A DNA stretch of 64,000 nucleotides from Idiomarina aminovorans. Its GTDB lineage: Bacteria > Pseudomonadota > Gammaproteobacteria > Enterobacterales > Alteromonadaceae. Shown piece after piece: positions 33,007 through 42,555 of the stretch. The notes beneath the pieces were generated by a model. That model had not been told where the DNA came from and ran no database searches. It worked only from the letters and a program-made list of their open reading frames with translations. The translations under genes were made by a program, and so were the position numbers. The stretch covers positions 186,001-250,000 of the forward strand of contig NZ_JAKNDA010000004.1 of NCBI RefSeq assembly GCF_023155095.1. The letters run 5' to 3'. Position 1 is the first letter of the stretch. Every line of letters starts with the position of its first letter.

Positions 33007-35142
33007 ATGAACATTCAGAAGACTGTATTGGCGGCTAGCATTCTGGCCGCCTTAGCCACTACCAACAGTTACGCACAAGACGAAGAACAAGAGAAAAAAC
33101 AAGACGAGGTGATGGAGACCATCGAGGTCAGCTCTCGTGGGCTTATCTCTTACGTTAGTGCCACCGGTTCCAAGTCTGATACGCCTATTATTGAAACGCC
33201 TTTATCCGTCTCGGTTCTGACAGAAGCTCGTATCCAGGACTTAGGCGCGGTTACGGTACAGGACGCTATCGGTTATGTTGCCGGTTTATACAATGGCCCG
33301 TTTGGTGTCGATACTCGCGGTGACTGGGCAAAAATCCGTGGTGTTGCTCCAGCTCAATACCTCGATGGTCTGAAATCTCTGTTTGGCAATTACAATAACG
33401 TTCGCGTTAACCCTTATTCCCTTGGCCAAATTGAAGTTTTAAAAGGACCCAGTTCAGTTCTGTACGGACAAGGTTCCACCGGCGGTATTATTAATCTGGT
33501 GAGTAAACGTCCTAAAGCAGAGACTGAAGGTCAGTTCTGGGCGCAGTTAGGTAATTATTCCCGTAAGCAAGTTGCCGGTGATATTACTGGCGCATTGAAT
33601 GACGATGCCTCATTAACCGGTCGCTTTGTTGGATTATACCGCGACAGCGACACACAGACCGACTTTGTGCAAGATAACAGCCTGGTGCTAAACCCTTCAT
33701 TAAGTTGGCACGCTTCCGATGATACAAAAATTACCCTTATTGGTAATATTCAACGCAACGAGTCAGGCTCCAGTACTCAGTTCTTCCCATGGAAAGGCAC
33801 TATTCTTCCAAACGAATTTGGCCAAATTGACAGCTCCACTTTTGTCTCAGAGCCTGGCTTTGATAAATACGATACTGAGCAGGACGCGTTAACCGTTATT
33901 GCCGAACATGACATTAACTTAGATTGGCGAGTTCGCTTAGCAAGTCGTTATAGTGACAGCAGTTCTGAGTACAACACAATGTACGGTTGGCCGCCCGTGT
34001 TTGCTGAAGATAACCGCACCATTAATCGTGTATCTTACCTGTCTCGTGCAGATGCCAGAGCATGGACAACGGATTTACAGCTCCACGGCAACCTAAATAC
34101 TGGCGCAGTCGAACACGATTTAGTTTTTGGTATTGATTTTCAGGATGCCTACACTGATAACGACACTGCCTACGGCGCAATGAATACACTTGATTTATAC
34201 AACCCGGTATATGGTCAAGCGACCGGCTTACCGACAGAAGCTAATCTTTCAGACGCGGCTTCCAGCACGACCTACCAGCTTGGTGTATATGTACAGGACA
34301 ACATGCGTATTACCGACAAATGGCTAGTATCAGCGGCTATGCGTAGAGATCGCGCAACAAGTAACCCTGAAGATGGCAGCGCTACTGATCAATACGCAAC
34401 TACCGGGCGACTGGGTTTTATGTACTTAATGGATGGAGGTGTTTCACCATACGTTAGCTACAGTGAGTCATTCTCTCCACTGATTGGTAGAGATGCTTAT
34501 GACAATCAGTATGTCCCAATAGAAGGCAAGCAATGGGAAGCGGGTCTGAAATACCAACCACAAGGCACAGAACATTTACTGACCGCTTCCGTTTATAAAA
34601 TTACTGAGGAAAACAGAACCACCCCTTCTAATGACGGAGATGCTCCATTCCCTGATCGTCAGGTTCAGGTTGGTGAAGTTGAAATTGAAGGTGTTGAATT
34701 AGAAGCTCAGCTAGCCTGGGAGTCTCTGGACGTTTACGCCAGCTATGCGTATACCGATGCTGTAGTCAGCGAAAGTAACACTGTAGGAGAAGAGGGAGCT
34801 ACGCTCTCGGCCACACCTGATCAGCAAGCTTCTGTTTGGGCTACTTACCGTCCGGATAATTGGAACGGGTTTAAAATTGGTGCTGGCGTTCGCTATGTTG
34901 GCAACACCTCCGATGGCAGTGCTTACGTCGAGCAAAACGGTGTGGTGCTAAATGACCCGCTGGAAACGCCTAGCTATACCGTGTTCGATGCAATGATCGG
35001 TTACGACTGGGATAACTACAGTTTGAGCCTGGATGTCGACAACTTAACCGACAAAACAGTGCTAACTTCGTGTCTGGCTCGTGGAGATTGTTTCTACGGC
35101 CAGCAACGCACAATTATGGCGAACCTACGCTATAACTTTTAA
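33007..35142 (+). CDS. TonB-dependent siderophore receptor, FhuA/FcuA-like
   Basis: A 711-residue outer-membrane receptor. The signal peptide ends NSYAQDEE. The plug contains SDTPIIETPLSVSVLTEARI, KIRGVAPAQYLDGLK and IEVLKGPSSVLYGQGSTGGI, the pattern of hydroxamate (ferrichrome/ferrioxamine-type) receptors. The end has LTSCLARGDCFYGQQRTI, a cysteine pair typical of FhuA/FoxA/FcuA, and closes with F (NLRYNF). A GAGGG site precedes the ATG. It follows the PepSY reductase pair on the same strand with its own Fur-like site. The exact siderophore is inferred only. Confidence 0.9.
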   Translation: MNIQKTVLAASILAALATTNSYAQDEEQEKKQDEVMETIEVSSRGLISYVSATGSKSDTPIIETPLSVSVLTEARIQDLGAVTVQDAIGYVAGLYNGPFGVDTRGDWAKIRGVAPAQYLDGLKSLFGNYNNVRVNPYSLGQIEVLKGPSSVLYGQGSTGGIINLVSKRPKAETEGQFWAQLGNYSRKQVAGDITGALNDDASLTGRFVGLYRDSDTQTDFVQDNSLVLNPSLSWHASDDTKITLIGNIQRNESGSSTQFFPWKGTILPNEFGQIDSSTFVSEPGFDKYDTEQDALTVIAEHDINLDWRVRLASRYSDSSSEYNTMYGWPPVFAEDNRTINRVSYLSRADARAWTTDLQLHGNLNTGAVEHDLVFGIDFQDAYTDNDTAYGAMNTLDLYNPVYGQATGLPTEANLSDAASSTTYQLGVYVQDNMRITDKWLVSAAMRRDRATSNPEDGSATDQYATTGRLGFMYLMDGGVSPYVSYSESFSPLIGRDAYDNQYVPIEGKQWEAGLKYQPQGTEHLLTASVYKITEENRTTPSNDGDAPFPDRQVQVGEVEIEGVELEAQLAWESLDVYASYAYTDAVVSESNTVGEEGATLSATPDQQASVWATYRPDNWNGFKIGAGVRYVGNTSDGSAYVEQNGVVLNDPLETPSYTVFDAMIGYDWDNYSLSLDVDNLTDKTVLTSCLARGDCFYGQQRTIMANLRYNF

Positions 35143-35169
35143 GGCTTATTGAGTGTAACTTTCACGTGT

Positions 35170-35208
35170 AGCCCCGGGCGCCTCTCTTCCCAGCGTCCGG
35201 GGCTTTTT
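35170..35208 (+). terminator. Intrinsic terminator of the FhuA-like receptor gene
   Basis: AGCCCCGG (35170-35177) pairs with CCGGGGCT (35197-35204), extended by GCGC/GCGT near the loop, and is followed by TTTTT. It also sits just after the stop of the convergent hydroxylase gene. Confidence 0.85.
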
Positions 35209-35214
35209 AAAACA

Positions 35215-36189
35215 CTAGTTATCGCTGATACGCCACTCAATCAATTCAACCGTGCCCCAGCCCAAAAAAAACATAGCAGACATAAGACTCAGGTTAACGC
35301 TCCATTTGACGAACTTGTATTTTCTTCGGTTAGTTTTCTTAAGCGCCTTCGAACGTTCAAGAAGCGGGGCTACTGTTGCGAATATTCGATTCGCGATACC
35401 CGGCTTATCTTCTGTTGTGTTCGGAACAACAGCCATCTTCATTACATGCTTATAAAGCCAGTTAATCCCCCCACCAAATAAGAACATTGGGCGTTCAACA
35501 TCGCACATCAGGATCAATCTATCGGTGTCACTGTCGTTTCGGGCGAAATGAAGGTAGGTTTCGTCAAACAAGAAATGCTCGCCGTCGCGCCAGTAACAGT
35601 CTTCTCCGTCCACGTTAATAAAGCAGCTGTTGGTGTTTGGTGTCGACAGCCCCAGATGGTAGCGCAGCGAGCAGGCAACCGGATCCAAATGCCGCGTTAA
35701 TTGGGAGCCGGCGGGCAGCAGTGAAAACATAGCACCATTAATCGACTTCAGTGGCGCCAGTATTTCCGTTGTTTTTGGGCAAAGTCGCTTCGCTGAAGCG
35801 TGATTTGAGCCATACCACTTCAGATAAAACTTGCTCCAGCCGTACTTATAGAAGGTGCGAAAACCAACGTCATAATAGGCGGCATTGGACTTATCGGTGG
35901 TCTTATCAAACTCGCCTTGAGTATACAGGCCGATTGCCTCTTCACGAATGGTTTCCCAGTTGTCTTTTATAACCTTGAGATCAGCAATTCTTTCAGCATC
36001 AACAAATGACCGACGAGCGAAGGGCTTAGTTAATGCATATAGCAAACAGTTCAGTGGCGCAAAAATTGGCCAGCCTTTACGCATGTATTCGCGGACAGAA
36101 TCAAAACGCTCGTTACCCCGCCAACTGTAAACATATTTTAAGCTTAAGACCACCAGTAGAGTGACCACAACCAAAACCGTCTCTGCCAT
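35215..36189 (-). CDS. LpxO-like aspartyl/asparaginyl beta-hydroxylase family protein
   Basis: A 324-residue membrane-anchored Fe(II)/2-oxoglutarate dioxygenase of the Asp_Arg_Hydrox family. LpxO members hydroxylate the secondary myristate of lipid A at C2. An N-terminal helix (about residues 4-18) precedes the double-stranded beta-helix core with the iron ligands in TRHLDPV (His-x-Asp) and YLHFARN (His), plus an arginine in DRLILMCDVERP for 2-oxoglutarate. A second helix lies near the C-terminus. The ATG at 36189 is chosen over an in-frame TTG. Lipid A as substrate is inferred from the family; other targets remain possible. Confidence 0.82.
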   Translation of the reverse strand: MAETVLVVVTLLVVLSLKYVYSWRGNERFDSVREYMRKGWPIFAPLNCLLYALTKPFARRSFVDAERIADLKVIKDNWETIREEAIGLYTQGEFDKTTDKSNAAYYDVGFRTFYKYGWSKFYLKWYGSNHASAKRLCPKTTEILAPLKSINGAMFSLLPAGSQLTRHLDPVACSLRYHLGLSTPNTNSCFINVDGEDCYWRDGEHFLFDETYLHFARNDSDTDRLILMCDVERPMFLFGGGINWLYKHVMKMAVVPNTTEDKPGIANRIFATVAPLLERSKALKKTNRRKYKFVKWSVNLSLMSAMFFLGWGTVELIEWRISDN

Positions 36190-36279
36190 TGCTAACAAAC
36201 TCTTTGTAGAAATAGGTGCAGGGTAAAGGTTATGTAAAAAACCGTCAGTATGAGAGTTCTCATAGTAACGGCTTCTAAT

Positions 36280-36936
36280 TTAATCGTTGGTGTAGTACTG
36301 GACGCCTATTTCTATACGGTCGCGGCCGTTCTTCAGGCGCCAGCGGTTCATGTCTCTTAATGAGTACACACAACCACAGTATTCCTGCTGGTAAAAACGT
36401 TCACGCTTAGAAATTTCCACCATACGGGCAGACCCACCTTGCTTACGCCAGTTAAAAGTCCAGTAATGTAAACCTTCATAGGGTGCTACCGCACGCTTGC
36501 CGCAGTCGTTAATTTGCTCCATGTTCTTCCAGCGTGAAATGCCCAGACAGCTGGTAATGGTGTCAAAACCGTTCTCATGCGCGTATAACGCTGTACGCTC
36601 AAAGCGCATATCAAAACACTCGGTACAACGCGCGCCACGCTCGGGTTCCCATTCCAAACCTTTTACCCGCTCAAACCAGTTTTTTGAGTCGTAATCGCAG
36701 TCAATAAAGTCGACACCCAGCTTTTCAGCAAAACGAATATTTTCTTCTTTACGCAGCAAATACTCTTTTTCCGGATGAATATTTGGATTGTAGAAGAAAA
36801 TCGTGAACTTGATGCCGGCTTCCGCCATACGCTCCATTACCTCGCCCGAACATGGCGCACAGCAGGAGTGCAGCAGCACGTGATCAGACCCCGTCGGGGT
36901 CTCTAAAACAATGGATTCTTTTTTCTTTCTGCCCAT
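36280..36936 (-). CDS. queH: Epoxyqueuosine reductase QueH
   Basis: Catalyses the last step of queuosine synthesis, reduction of epoxyqueuosine to queuosine in tRNA; it is the non-homologous substitute for QueG. The 218 residues carry the family cysteine motifs [11 protein letters not shown] near the start, [14 protein letters not shown] in the middle, [10 protein letters not shown], and [13 protein letters not shown] at the end. These cysteines bind an iron-sulfur cluster and a second metal. The gene stands alone between the LpxO-like gene and a deaminase on the same strand. Confidence 0.93.
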   Translation of the reverse strand: MGRKKKESIVLETPTGSDHVLLHSCCAPCSGEVMERMAEAGIKFTIFFYNPNIHPEKEYLLRKEENIRFAEKLGVDFIDCDYDSKNWFERVKGLEWEPERGARCTECFDMRFERTALYAHENGFDTITSCLGISRWKNMEQINDCGKRAVAPYEGLHYWTFNWRKQGGSARMVEISKRERFYQQEYCGCVYSLRDMNRWRLKNGRDRIEIGVQYYTND

Positions 36937-37022
36937 AACTCTCTCTTGCCGGCTGAAATTTGAGCGAATTATAACCCAAACCGGCCTTGAGGATCACGAC
37001 TAACTTTTCGAGCGACGGCAGG

Positions 37023-37502
37023 TTAAGCGGATTGTTTTTTTACGTGGCGTTTATGCAGCTCATACATTCTTGGTAACAGGGCCTCTACAGGCCCGTCGAC
37101 TTGTATTTCGGGAACCACCGAATTAAAGGGCAACTGATTAACACGAGAGTGGTTACGTCCAAACTCCTGATACCAGCGAACCAAATGCTGAGTTGAATGA
37201 ATGAAAACGACTCGGCCCAAACCGGCCCAGCCGTGTGCTGCGGAGCACATTGGGCAATGCTCTCCAGACGTGTACATTATCGTATTCTGTCGTTGCTTTG
37301 ACGACAGGTTTCGTGCAGCCCATCGGGCGAGTTCAATTTCGGGATGGTAGGTTTTATCGACTGAATTAACACGGTTTCTGTCTTCCTTTAAAACACGCCC
37401 ATGTTCATCGACTAAAACCGAACCAAAGGGAGCATCTCCGGCCATTAAAGCCTCCTCGGCCAACTCAACACAGCGTAACAAATAGGAATTTATGTGGGTC
37501 AT
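37023..37502 (-). CDS. Nucleoside/base deaminase, CMP/dCMP deaminase fold
   Basis: A 159-residue zinc-dependent deaminase of the guanine deaminase/TadA-like group. The zinc site is YHPEIELARWAAR (His, with the catalytic Glu) and SGEHCPMCSAAH (two Cys). The HPE form, instead of the more usual HAE, occurs in a subgroup annotated simply as nucleoside deaminase. The start follows a GGAG ribosome-binding site. It is not TadA, which has a different substrate-loop pattern. The substrate is unknown; guanine or a related purine is the likeliest. Confidence 0.85.
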   Translation of the reverse strand: MTHINSYLLRCVELAEEALMAGDAPFGSVLVDEHGRVLKEDRNRVNSVDKTYHPEIELARWAARNLSSKQRQNTIMYTSGEHCPMCSAAHGWAGLGRVVFIHSTQHLVRWYQEFGRNHSRVNQLPFNSVVPEIQVDGPVEALLPRMYELHKRHVKKQSA

Positions 37503-37594
37503 GGTTGCTCCTTTACTCCAGTTAGGTCACGCTTTTTTCTACCGCAAGCGGATAAAACCAGATGCCTCTGAATTATCCGCCTGCTCAGCCGATT

Positions 37595-40015
37595 TTAGAA
37601 GTTATACACTGCCTTGAATTCTACGTTGCGGCTTTCTCCAGGTAAACCGCCCAGAAACAGTGCTTTAGTATAGTAGGTTTCATCGAGTAAGTTTTGCACG
37701 TTCAAGCGGAAGTTCCAGTTACCCGCGGTGTAAGCCGCTGCTGCATCCCAAACTACATAAGAATCTACTGTTGAATCTGGCAGACCAAAAGCAGTGGAGT
37801 TAATGCTTCTTTCATCTTCGTAAGTCACACCAAGACTTAACTTAAGTGGCTCTGGTAGCGCACTAAAGCTGTAGTCATAACTCGTCCATAAGCTTGCAAA
37901 CTTTTTCGGTACCCCCTTAGATTGCGCTGAATGTTCGCCTGAGCGAATGCTAATCGCGTCCTGATAGGTTGCGTTTGCATTCATTGACCAACGTTTGTTT
38001 AACGACAAATTTAAATCAAACTCAACCCCTTCGGTATTGTCTTCGTCGTCATAGAAGTACTGAGGTACATCAATATTGTACTCAGGGTCTTCAGGGTTAT
38101 CGTTAAAGTCCGGGTTAGCGTAACGTAAGTTGGTGCGCCGGGTTTCAAACCAGACTAAAGAGCCCAATAAATTGTCCTCAAAAGCAGTAAAACGAACCCC
38201 CACATCAAACGACTTAGATTCCGAATCGGGCCGGTCGTTTTCGCCGCTGATACCACCTAAAATACTGTATGCCGTTCTACCTTTGGATAAATTAACAAAG
38301 CCAGCAATATTATCCACAAAGCGATAGTTTAAACCAACATTATAGGTGTAACCTGAGTCATCTGTATCTGCTTCGTCACTAATGCCCGGAGCACGATCGG
38401 TTCCTTTGTGTTGATAGCTTTGTTCTATTGTTGAGTGCGCACCGCCAAATCGACCGGTCAGTTTCGGTGTGAAGTAAATGACCTCTTGCAGGCTAACACC
38501 CCAGGCACTGACCGATTTATCGTAGTTTGAACGCAAAGTAGGGTCGTAATCCATAATACTTCCGCTGCCCCAGTTAGGGTTGCGAATATCCAGAATGTAA
38601 GGAAGTGCGTTTGCCGAGTCATTGCCGTCGGCATCGTAGGCAGACCAGCTTTTAACAGACATATCCCGGTCTTCGTAGTTAACACTGACCAATTGCTCAC
38701 CATTCAAACCGAACAACTGCCAGTCATGACGTAAATCAGCAAAATACTGCCAACTGGACTCTTCAGAAATCTGACGACGGTATTCCTGTCTTCTCGCCGA
38801 AAAGGGGTACAGTTCACCATCGACAACAAGAGGGGCACGAGGATTCGCATTGATTTCACCACGGCGGTTCCAGTATACGTAATTGTACGCCCCCGTCTGA
38901 CGCACGTAATCTGAATCGTATTCTCGGTATTGAAGCTGTTGAGTTAAGTTCGCGGTTTGCCCGAATTGCAAATCATAGCGCAACTTAATACGCTTTTCTG
39001 AACCGTCATTCGGCTCAGACAGTGGGGAAATCAACCCTTGTTCACCTAAATCGTGAGGCTCAAGCCCGTCGGTAGTGGACAGTGAATCGGCCAGTTGCTG
39101 ACGCTGTTCCGGAGTCAGCTGCAATCCATACATACCGTCGTTATCATCGTCTGTACCATTAGCTAAGTCATCGCCTGTCACATTTCCCGGAGTACCCGGC
39201 GTGCTGTCCCAGTTTATAATTCTGACTGGGTGGCCGACTGAGTCGACCTGTAACTCATCCTCTATCCAGGCTGTAGATAAACGTACGCTGTGGTCAGAGT
39301 TGAAGCGATATCTTAATGAGCCATAAAGCTCTGAGCGTTCCTCTGACAACCCTCGATAACCATCACTGCTGTCGTGATTAGCGACCAGTCGATAAGCCAG
39401 CTTATCAGTAATAGCAGAAGTGGCATCCAACATTAAGCCATAGGTGTCCCATTGTCCGCCTTTTACCTTTACCGTGTAAGCAGGTTTGTCCTGTGGCTTT
39501 TTCTCTACCAGGTTTATCACACCGCCTGCGGCGCCAATCCCGTAAAGCCCGGTTGCAGGGCCCTTCAATACTTCAATGCTTTCAACGTTAGTCATGGAGC
39601 GGGTGGGGTTAAAGGTATTTCCCAAACCCGCACCACCGTACATTCCATCGTAAGTATAATTGGCACCTAATCCCCGAATGATCAAGTTATCGCCAACACC
39701 ATAGTTATTACCCGAATGAGTTAACCCACTAATGTTACGTATGCTTTCCTGCAAACTGTCACTAGCTTGTTCATTCAATAATTCTTTATCGACAACCACA
39801 ATCGCAGCGGGCGTTTCCATTAACGCCATTTTAGACTTAGTGGCGGTACCTGAATCTAATATCAGTTGATTGTGATGCCCATAAACACTGATGTGTTCAA
39901 TTTCTTCTTCTGCTTTCTCGTTAGCAACAGCGGGCACACTGACCACCGCCATTAATAAGGCAAACTGAATTGACTGAGATAACAGCGAACGTTTTTTACG
40001 GCATGATAACGTCAT
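37595..40015 (-). CDS. TonB-dependent siderophore-type receptor
   Basis: An 806-residue outer-membrane receptor. A basic start (MTLSCRKKRSLLSQ) and hydrophobic segment form the signal peptide, ending PAVANEKA. The plug has ALMETPAAIVVVDKELLN, LIIRGLGANYTYDGMYGG and IEVLKGPATGLYGIGAAGGV, as in siderophore receptors. The barrel closes with F (EFKAVYNF). The ATG at 40015 is preceded by AGGA at good spacing; an in-frame TTG at 40054 is less likely. Acidic loops (DDDNDGMYG, DEADTDDSG) could bind a cation. A Fur-like site lies about 95 bases upstream. Ligand unknown. Confidence 0.88.
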   Translation of the reverse strand: MTLSCRKKRSLLSQSIQFALLMAVVSVPAVANEKAEEEIEHISVYGHHNQLILDSGTATKSKMALMETPAAIVVVDKELLNEQASDSLQESIRNISGLTHSGNNYGVGDNLIIRGLGANYTYDGMYGGAGLGNTFNPTRSMTNVESIEVLKGPATGLYGIGAAGGVINLVEKKPQDKPAYTVKVKGGQWDTYGLMLDATSAITDKLAYRLVANHDSSDGYRGLSEERSELYGSLRYRFNSDHSVRLSTAWIEDELQVDSVGHPVRIINWDSTPGTPGNVTGDDLANGTDDDNDGMYGLQLTPEQRQQLADSLSTTDGLEPHDLGEQGLISPLSEPNDGSEKRIKLRYDLQFGQTANLTQQLQYREYDSDYVRQTGAYNYVYWNRRGEINANPRAPLVVDGELYPFSARRQEYRRQISEESSWQYFADLRHDWQLFGLNGEQLVSVNYEDRDMSVKSWSAYDADGNDSANALPYILDIRNPNWGSGSIMDYDPTLRSNYDKSVSAWGVSLQEVIYFTPKLTGRFGGAHSTIEQSYQHKGTDRAPGISDEADTDDSGYTYNVGLNYRFVDNIAGFVNLSKGRTAYSILGGISGENDRPDSESKSFDVGVRFTAFEDNLLGSLVWFETRRTNLRYANPDFNDNPEDPEYNIDVPQYFYDDEDNTEGVEFDLNLSLNKRWSMNANATYQDAISIRSGEHSAQSKGVPKKFASLWTSYDYSFSALPEPLKLSLGVTYEDERSINSTAFGLPDSTVDSYVVWDAAAAYTAGNWNFRLNVQNLLDETYYTKALFLGGLPGESRNVEFKAVYNF

Positions 40016-40108
40016 TTGAAATTCCTGCTTTTTTGAGTCGTTTGTTTTATCCAATAATAATAAGAACTTAAAGCGGGCAGGATTTTATACGACTCAAAAC
40101 AAAAAGTA

Positions 40109-40128
40109 AATGAAAACCATTTCTATTT
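40109..40128 (-). promoter_or_regulatory. Fur-box-like site before the 806-residue receptor
   Basis: AATGAAAACCATTTCTATTT (plus strand) resembles the other Fur-like sites of this window (AATGAAAA followed by ATT). It matches the general consensus only in part. It lies about 94 bases upstream of the receptor start. Confidence 0.45.
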
Positions 40129-40298
40129 GCGTTTGAGCCAAGTGGCTTTTTATAATGTCAATAATAAAACCTGACAATGCGACCATGCCGGTATCCAATG
40201 GCAACGCATTTTTACCTCAGGGCAATTTACTGAAACACTCAATAGAAAAGCCTGCCTGCGGAAAACTCATTCCTACCCATTTAGGGTTGTTTAAAAAA

Positions 40299-40323
40299 TG
40301 TAAAGAATTAAGCTTTCTTTACA
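40299..40323. promoter_or_regulatory. 9-bp inverted repeat before the subtilase gene
   Basis: TGTAAAGAA (40299-40307) and TTCTTTACA (40315-40323) are exact reverse complements with a 7-base spacer. The repeat lies about 155 bases before the protease start and may be an operator. The rest of the 40129-40477 gap is AT-rich with no gene seen. Confidence 0.4.
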
Positions 40324-40477
40324 CTTCCTCCCTTTAAATTTGTTAAAAATTGTTATTAAATGCAACAAATGACGTCAAAGAACGTTATTTCCCGCAGCCA
40401 AGCGCCGTATCCCCTGCTGCCTTCTTTAAAAGACTTTTCTACAGTCTTAAATAAAAACAAAAAGAGATTACTCAGTT

Positions 40478-42418
40478 ATGAAACAACTCAAATATCTTAC
40501 TCTGACGGCTTTGGCAGTATCAGTATCTTCTGCTTTTGCAAAACCTCCCGATCATTCTCAAGCGCACTCTTTGCTAAAGCCACAAGAGCAAGTAGAAAGC
40601 TCAGCGCCTCAGCGTTACATCATAAAATTTAAAAATAATGGTAACGCGGTTTTCCAGAACAACCAGAGAGGTCGTTCCGAACTTGCAATATCTCGGGCAA
40701 ATAACGCGGTAAAAAAAGCAGGTGGTAAAGTTAAAGTCAGCATGCGTCACAACCTGGCAGTTGCAGCTGAGCTTAGTGCAAAACAGAAAAAACGTCTTGA
40801 GAAAAACCCTAACATTGAATACGTAGAAATTGACCACAAGCGCCGTTTCATGGCTCAGAACGTACCTTACGGCATTAGCCAGGTACAGGCTGACTTAGTT
40901 GACGACAGCGTGGCAGCAGCCGCTGCCGGCGGTAAAAAAATCTGTGTTATCGACTCGGGTATTGAGCTTCCGCATGAAGATATGGGAATCCGGGGCGGTA
41001 CCATTAATGGTACGAACGACAGCGGTACTGGCAACTGGTACGACAACGGCGGTCCGCACGGCACACACGTAGCCGGAACCATTGCCGCTTTAGATAACGG
41101 CTTAGGCGTTCGCGGCGTTATTGGTAGTAACCCGAACCTTCACATTGTAAAAGTCTTTAACTCGAACGGCTGGGGCTACTCATCTTCACTGGTTTCAGCC
41201 ATTGAAACTTGTGCCGACAACGGTGCCGATGTGGTTAACATGAGCTTAGGTGGTGGTGGTTCAAACCAGACCGAAGCCAACGCTATGCAAAACCTTTATA
41301 ACGACGGCGTTTTGCTTATTGCAGCAGCCGGTAATGACGGTTCAGCCTATAGCGATACTGATGCACTGTCGTATCCGGCTTCTTATAACGCCGTTGTGTC
41401 AGTCGCTGCCATTGATGACAGTAAACAACTGGCGTCTTTCTCGCAGAAAAACAGCCAGGTTGAAATTGCCGGTCCAGGTGTTGACGTTTTTTCAACCTAT
41501 CCTGAAGGTACAGGCAGCCAGGGCAACTACAGTTCATTGAGCGGTACGTCAATGGCATCACCACACGTTGCTGGTGTTGCGGCCTTGGTCTGGTCACATC
41601 ATCCAACTTGTAGCGCGCAAGAAATTCGCGGCGTGCTGAATGAAACAGCCGAGGACTTAGGTGCTGCTGGTCGTGACGTTAAATTCGGTTATGGCTTAGC
41701 GCAAGCCAAAGACGCCGTTGATTACATTGATGCTAACGGCTGTGACGGTTCAGGCGGCGGTGGAGACCCAGAGCCACCAACAGGCAACGAGCTGACTAAC
41801 GGTCAGACCGTAAGCAATCTGTCGACCACAACTGGCGATTCACTGTACTACACTCTGGATGTGCCTGCCGGTGCAACGGACCTTAGCTTCAGCACCAACG
41901 GTGGTTCAGGTGATGCTGACCTTTATGTCCGTTTCGGTTCTCAACCAACTACGTCAAGCTATGATTGCCGCCCTTACGAGAGCGGTAATACCGAAACTTG
42001 TACTATCTCTGACGTACAAGCCGGTACTTATCACGTTATGCTTAACGCTTACTCAAGCTTCTCGGGCGTCGACTTAACCGGTTCGTTTACTGAACCAAGT
42101 TCTGGCGGTGGTGGCGAAGGCGGATCTGCCTCAGCGACTGACTTGTCTGGCTCCAGTAACGAATGGTCGCACTATTATGTCGACCTTCCTGCAGGCATGT
42201 CGTCACTTAACGTGACAATGTCTGGTGGTAGCGGCGACGCTGACCTGTACGTTCGTCAGGGTAGCCAGCCTACAGAGGCTAACTACGAGTGCCGTCCTTA
42301 TCTTTCAGGTAACAACGAAAGCTGTGATATCGACAACCCGGCAGAAGACCGCTGGTACGTCAGTATAAAAGGTTATACTAACTATTCAGGCGTCGACTTA
42401 TTAGTAGAATGGGAATAA
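40478..42418 (+). CDS. Secreted subtilisin-like serine protease with two PPC domains
   Basis: A 646-residue exported S8 peptidase. Signal peptide (about 21 residues, ending SSAFA), an I9-type inhibitory propeptide (about 45-125; RYIIKFKNNGNAVF to NPNIEYVEIDHKRR), and a subtilisin domain with the catalytic triad Asp159 (CVIDSGIE), His194 (HGTHVAGT) and Ser358 (GTSMASPHVAG). Glycine-rich linkers lead to two C-terminal PPC domains (about 435-535 and 545-640), each with SGDADLYVR and a Cys pair (YDCRPYESGNTETC, YECRPYLSGNNESC). PPC domains are usually removed after secretion. It fits an extracellular protein-degrading lifestyle. Confidence 0.95.
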   Translation: MKQLKYLTLTALAVSVSSAFAKPPDHSQAHSLLKPQEQVESSAPQRYIIKFKNNGNAVFQNNQRGRSELAISRANNAVKKAGGKVKVSMRHNLAVAAELSAKQKKRLEKNPNIEYVEIDHKRRFMAQNVPYGISQVQADLVDDSVAAAAAGGKKICVIDSGIELPHEDMGIRGGTINGTNDSGTGNWYDNGGPHGTHVAGTIAALDNGLGVRGVIGSNPNLHIVKVFNSNGWGYSSSLVSAIETCADNGADVVNMSLGGGGSNQTEANAMQNLYNDGVLLIAAAGNDGSAYSDTDALSYPASYNAVVSVAAIDDSKQLASFSQKNSQVEIAGPGVDVFSTYPEGTGSQGNYSSLSGTSMASPHVAGVAALVWSHHPTCSAQEIRGVLNETAEDLGAAGRDVKFGYGLAQAKDAVDYIDANGCDGSGGGGDPEPPTGNELTNGQTVSNLSTTTGDSLYYTLDVPAGATDLSFSTNGGSGDADLYVRFGSQPTTSSYDCRPYESGNTETCTISDVQAGTYHVMLNAYSSFSGVDLTGSFTEPSSGGGGEGGSASATDLSGSSNEWSHYYVDLPAGMSSLNVTMSGGSGDADLYVRQGSQPTEANYECRPYLSGNNESCDIDNPAEDRWYVSIKGYTNYSGVDLLVEWE

Positions 42419-42445
42419 GCCGTTAATTGGTAGTCACTAAAGCGA

Positions 42446-42472
42446 GGGCGCCTTTTTGGCGCCCTTTTTTTC
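42446..42472 (+). terminator. Intrinsic terminator of the subtilase gene
   Basis: GGGCGCC (42446-42452) pairs with GGCGCCC (42458-42464) around TTTTT and is followed by a T-run. It lies 27 bases after the stop codon. Confidence 0.92.
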
Positions 42473-42555
42473 ATTTGTGCGAGTAACCACCGCAGTCTTC
42501 TGTCAATGAACCAACTCCGGCCTATCCTTGATTTAAGCGGCTAAAGTCATTCTCA

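Noticed and set aside
40299-40323. Reading the TGTAAA...TTTACA repeat as a TyrR box
   Set aside because: TyrR boxes have six bases between TGTAAA and TTTACA; here there are 13.
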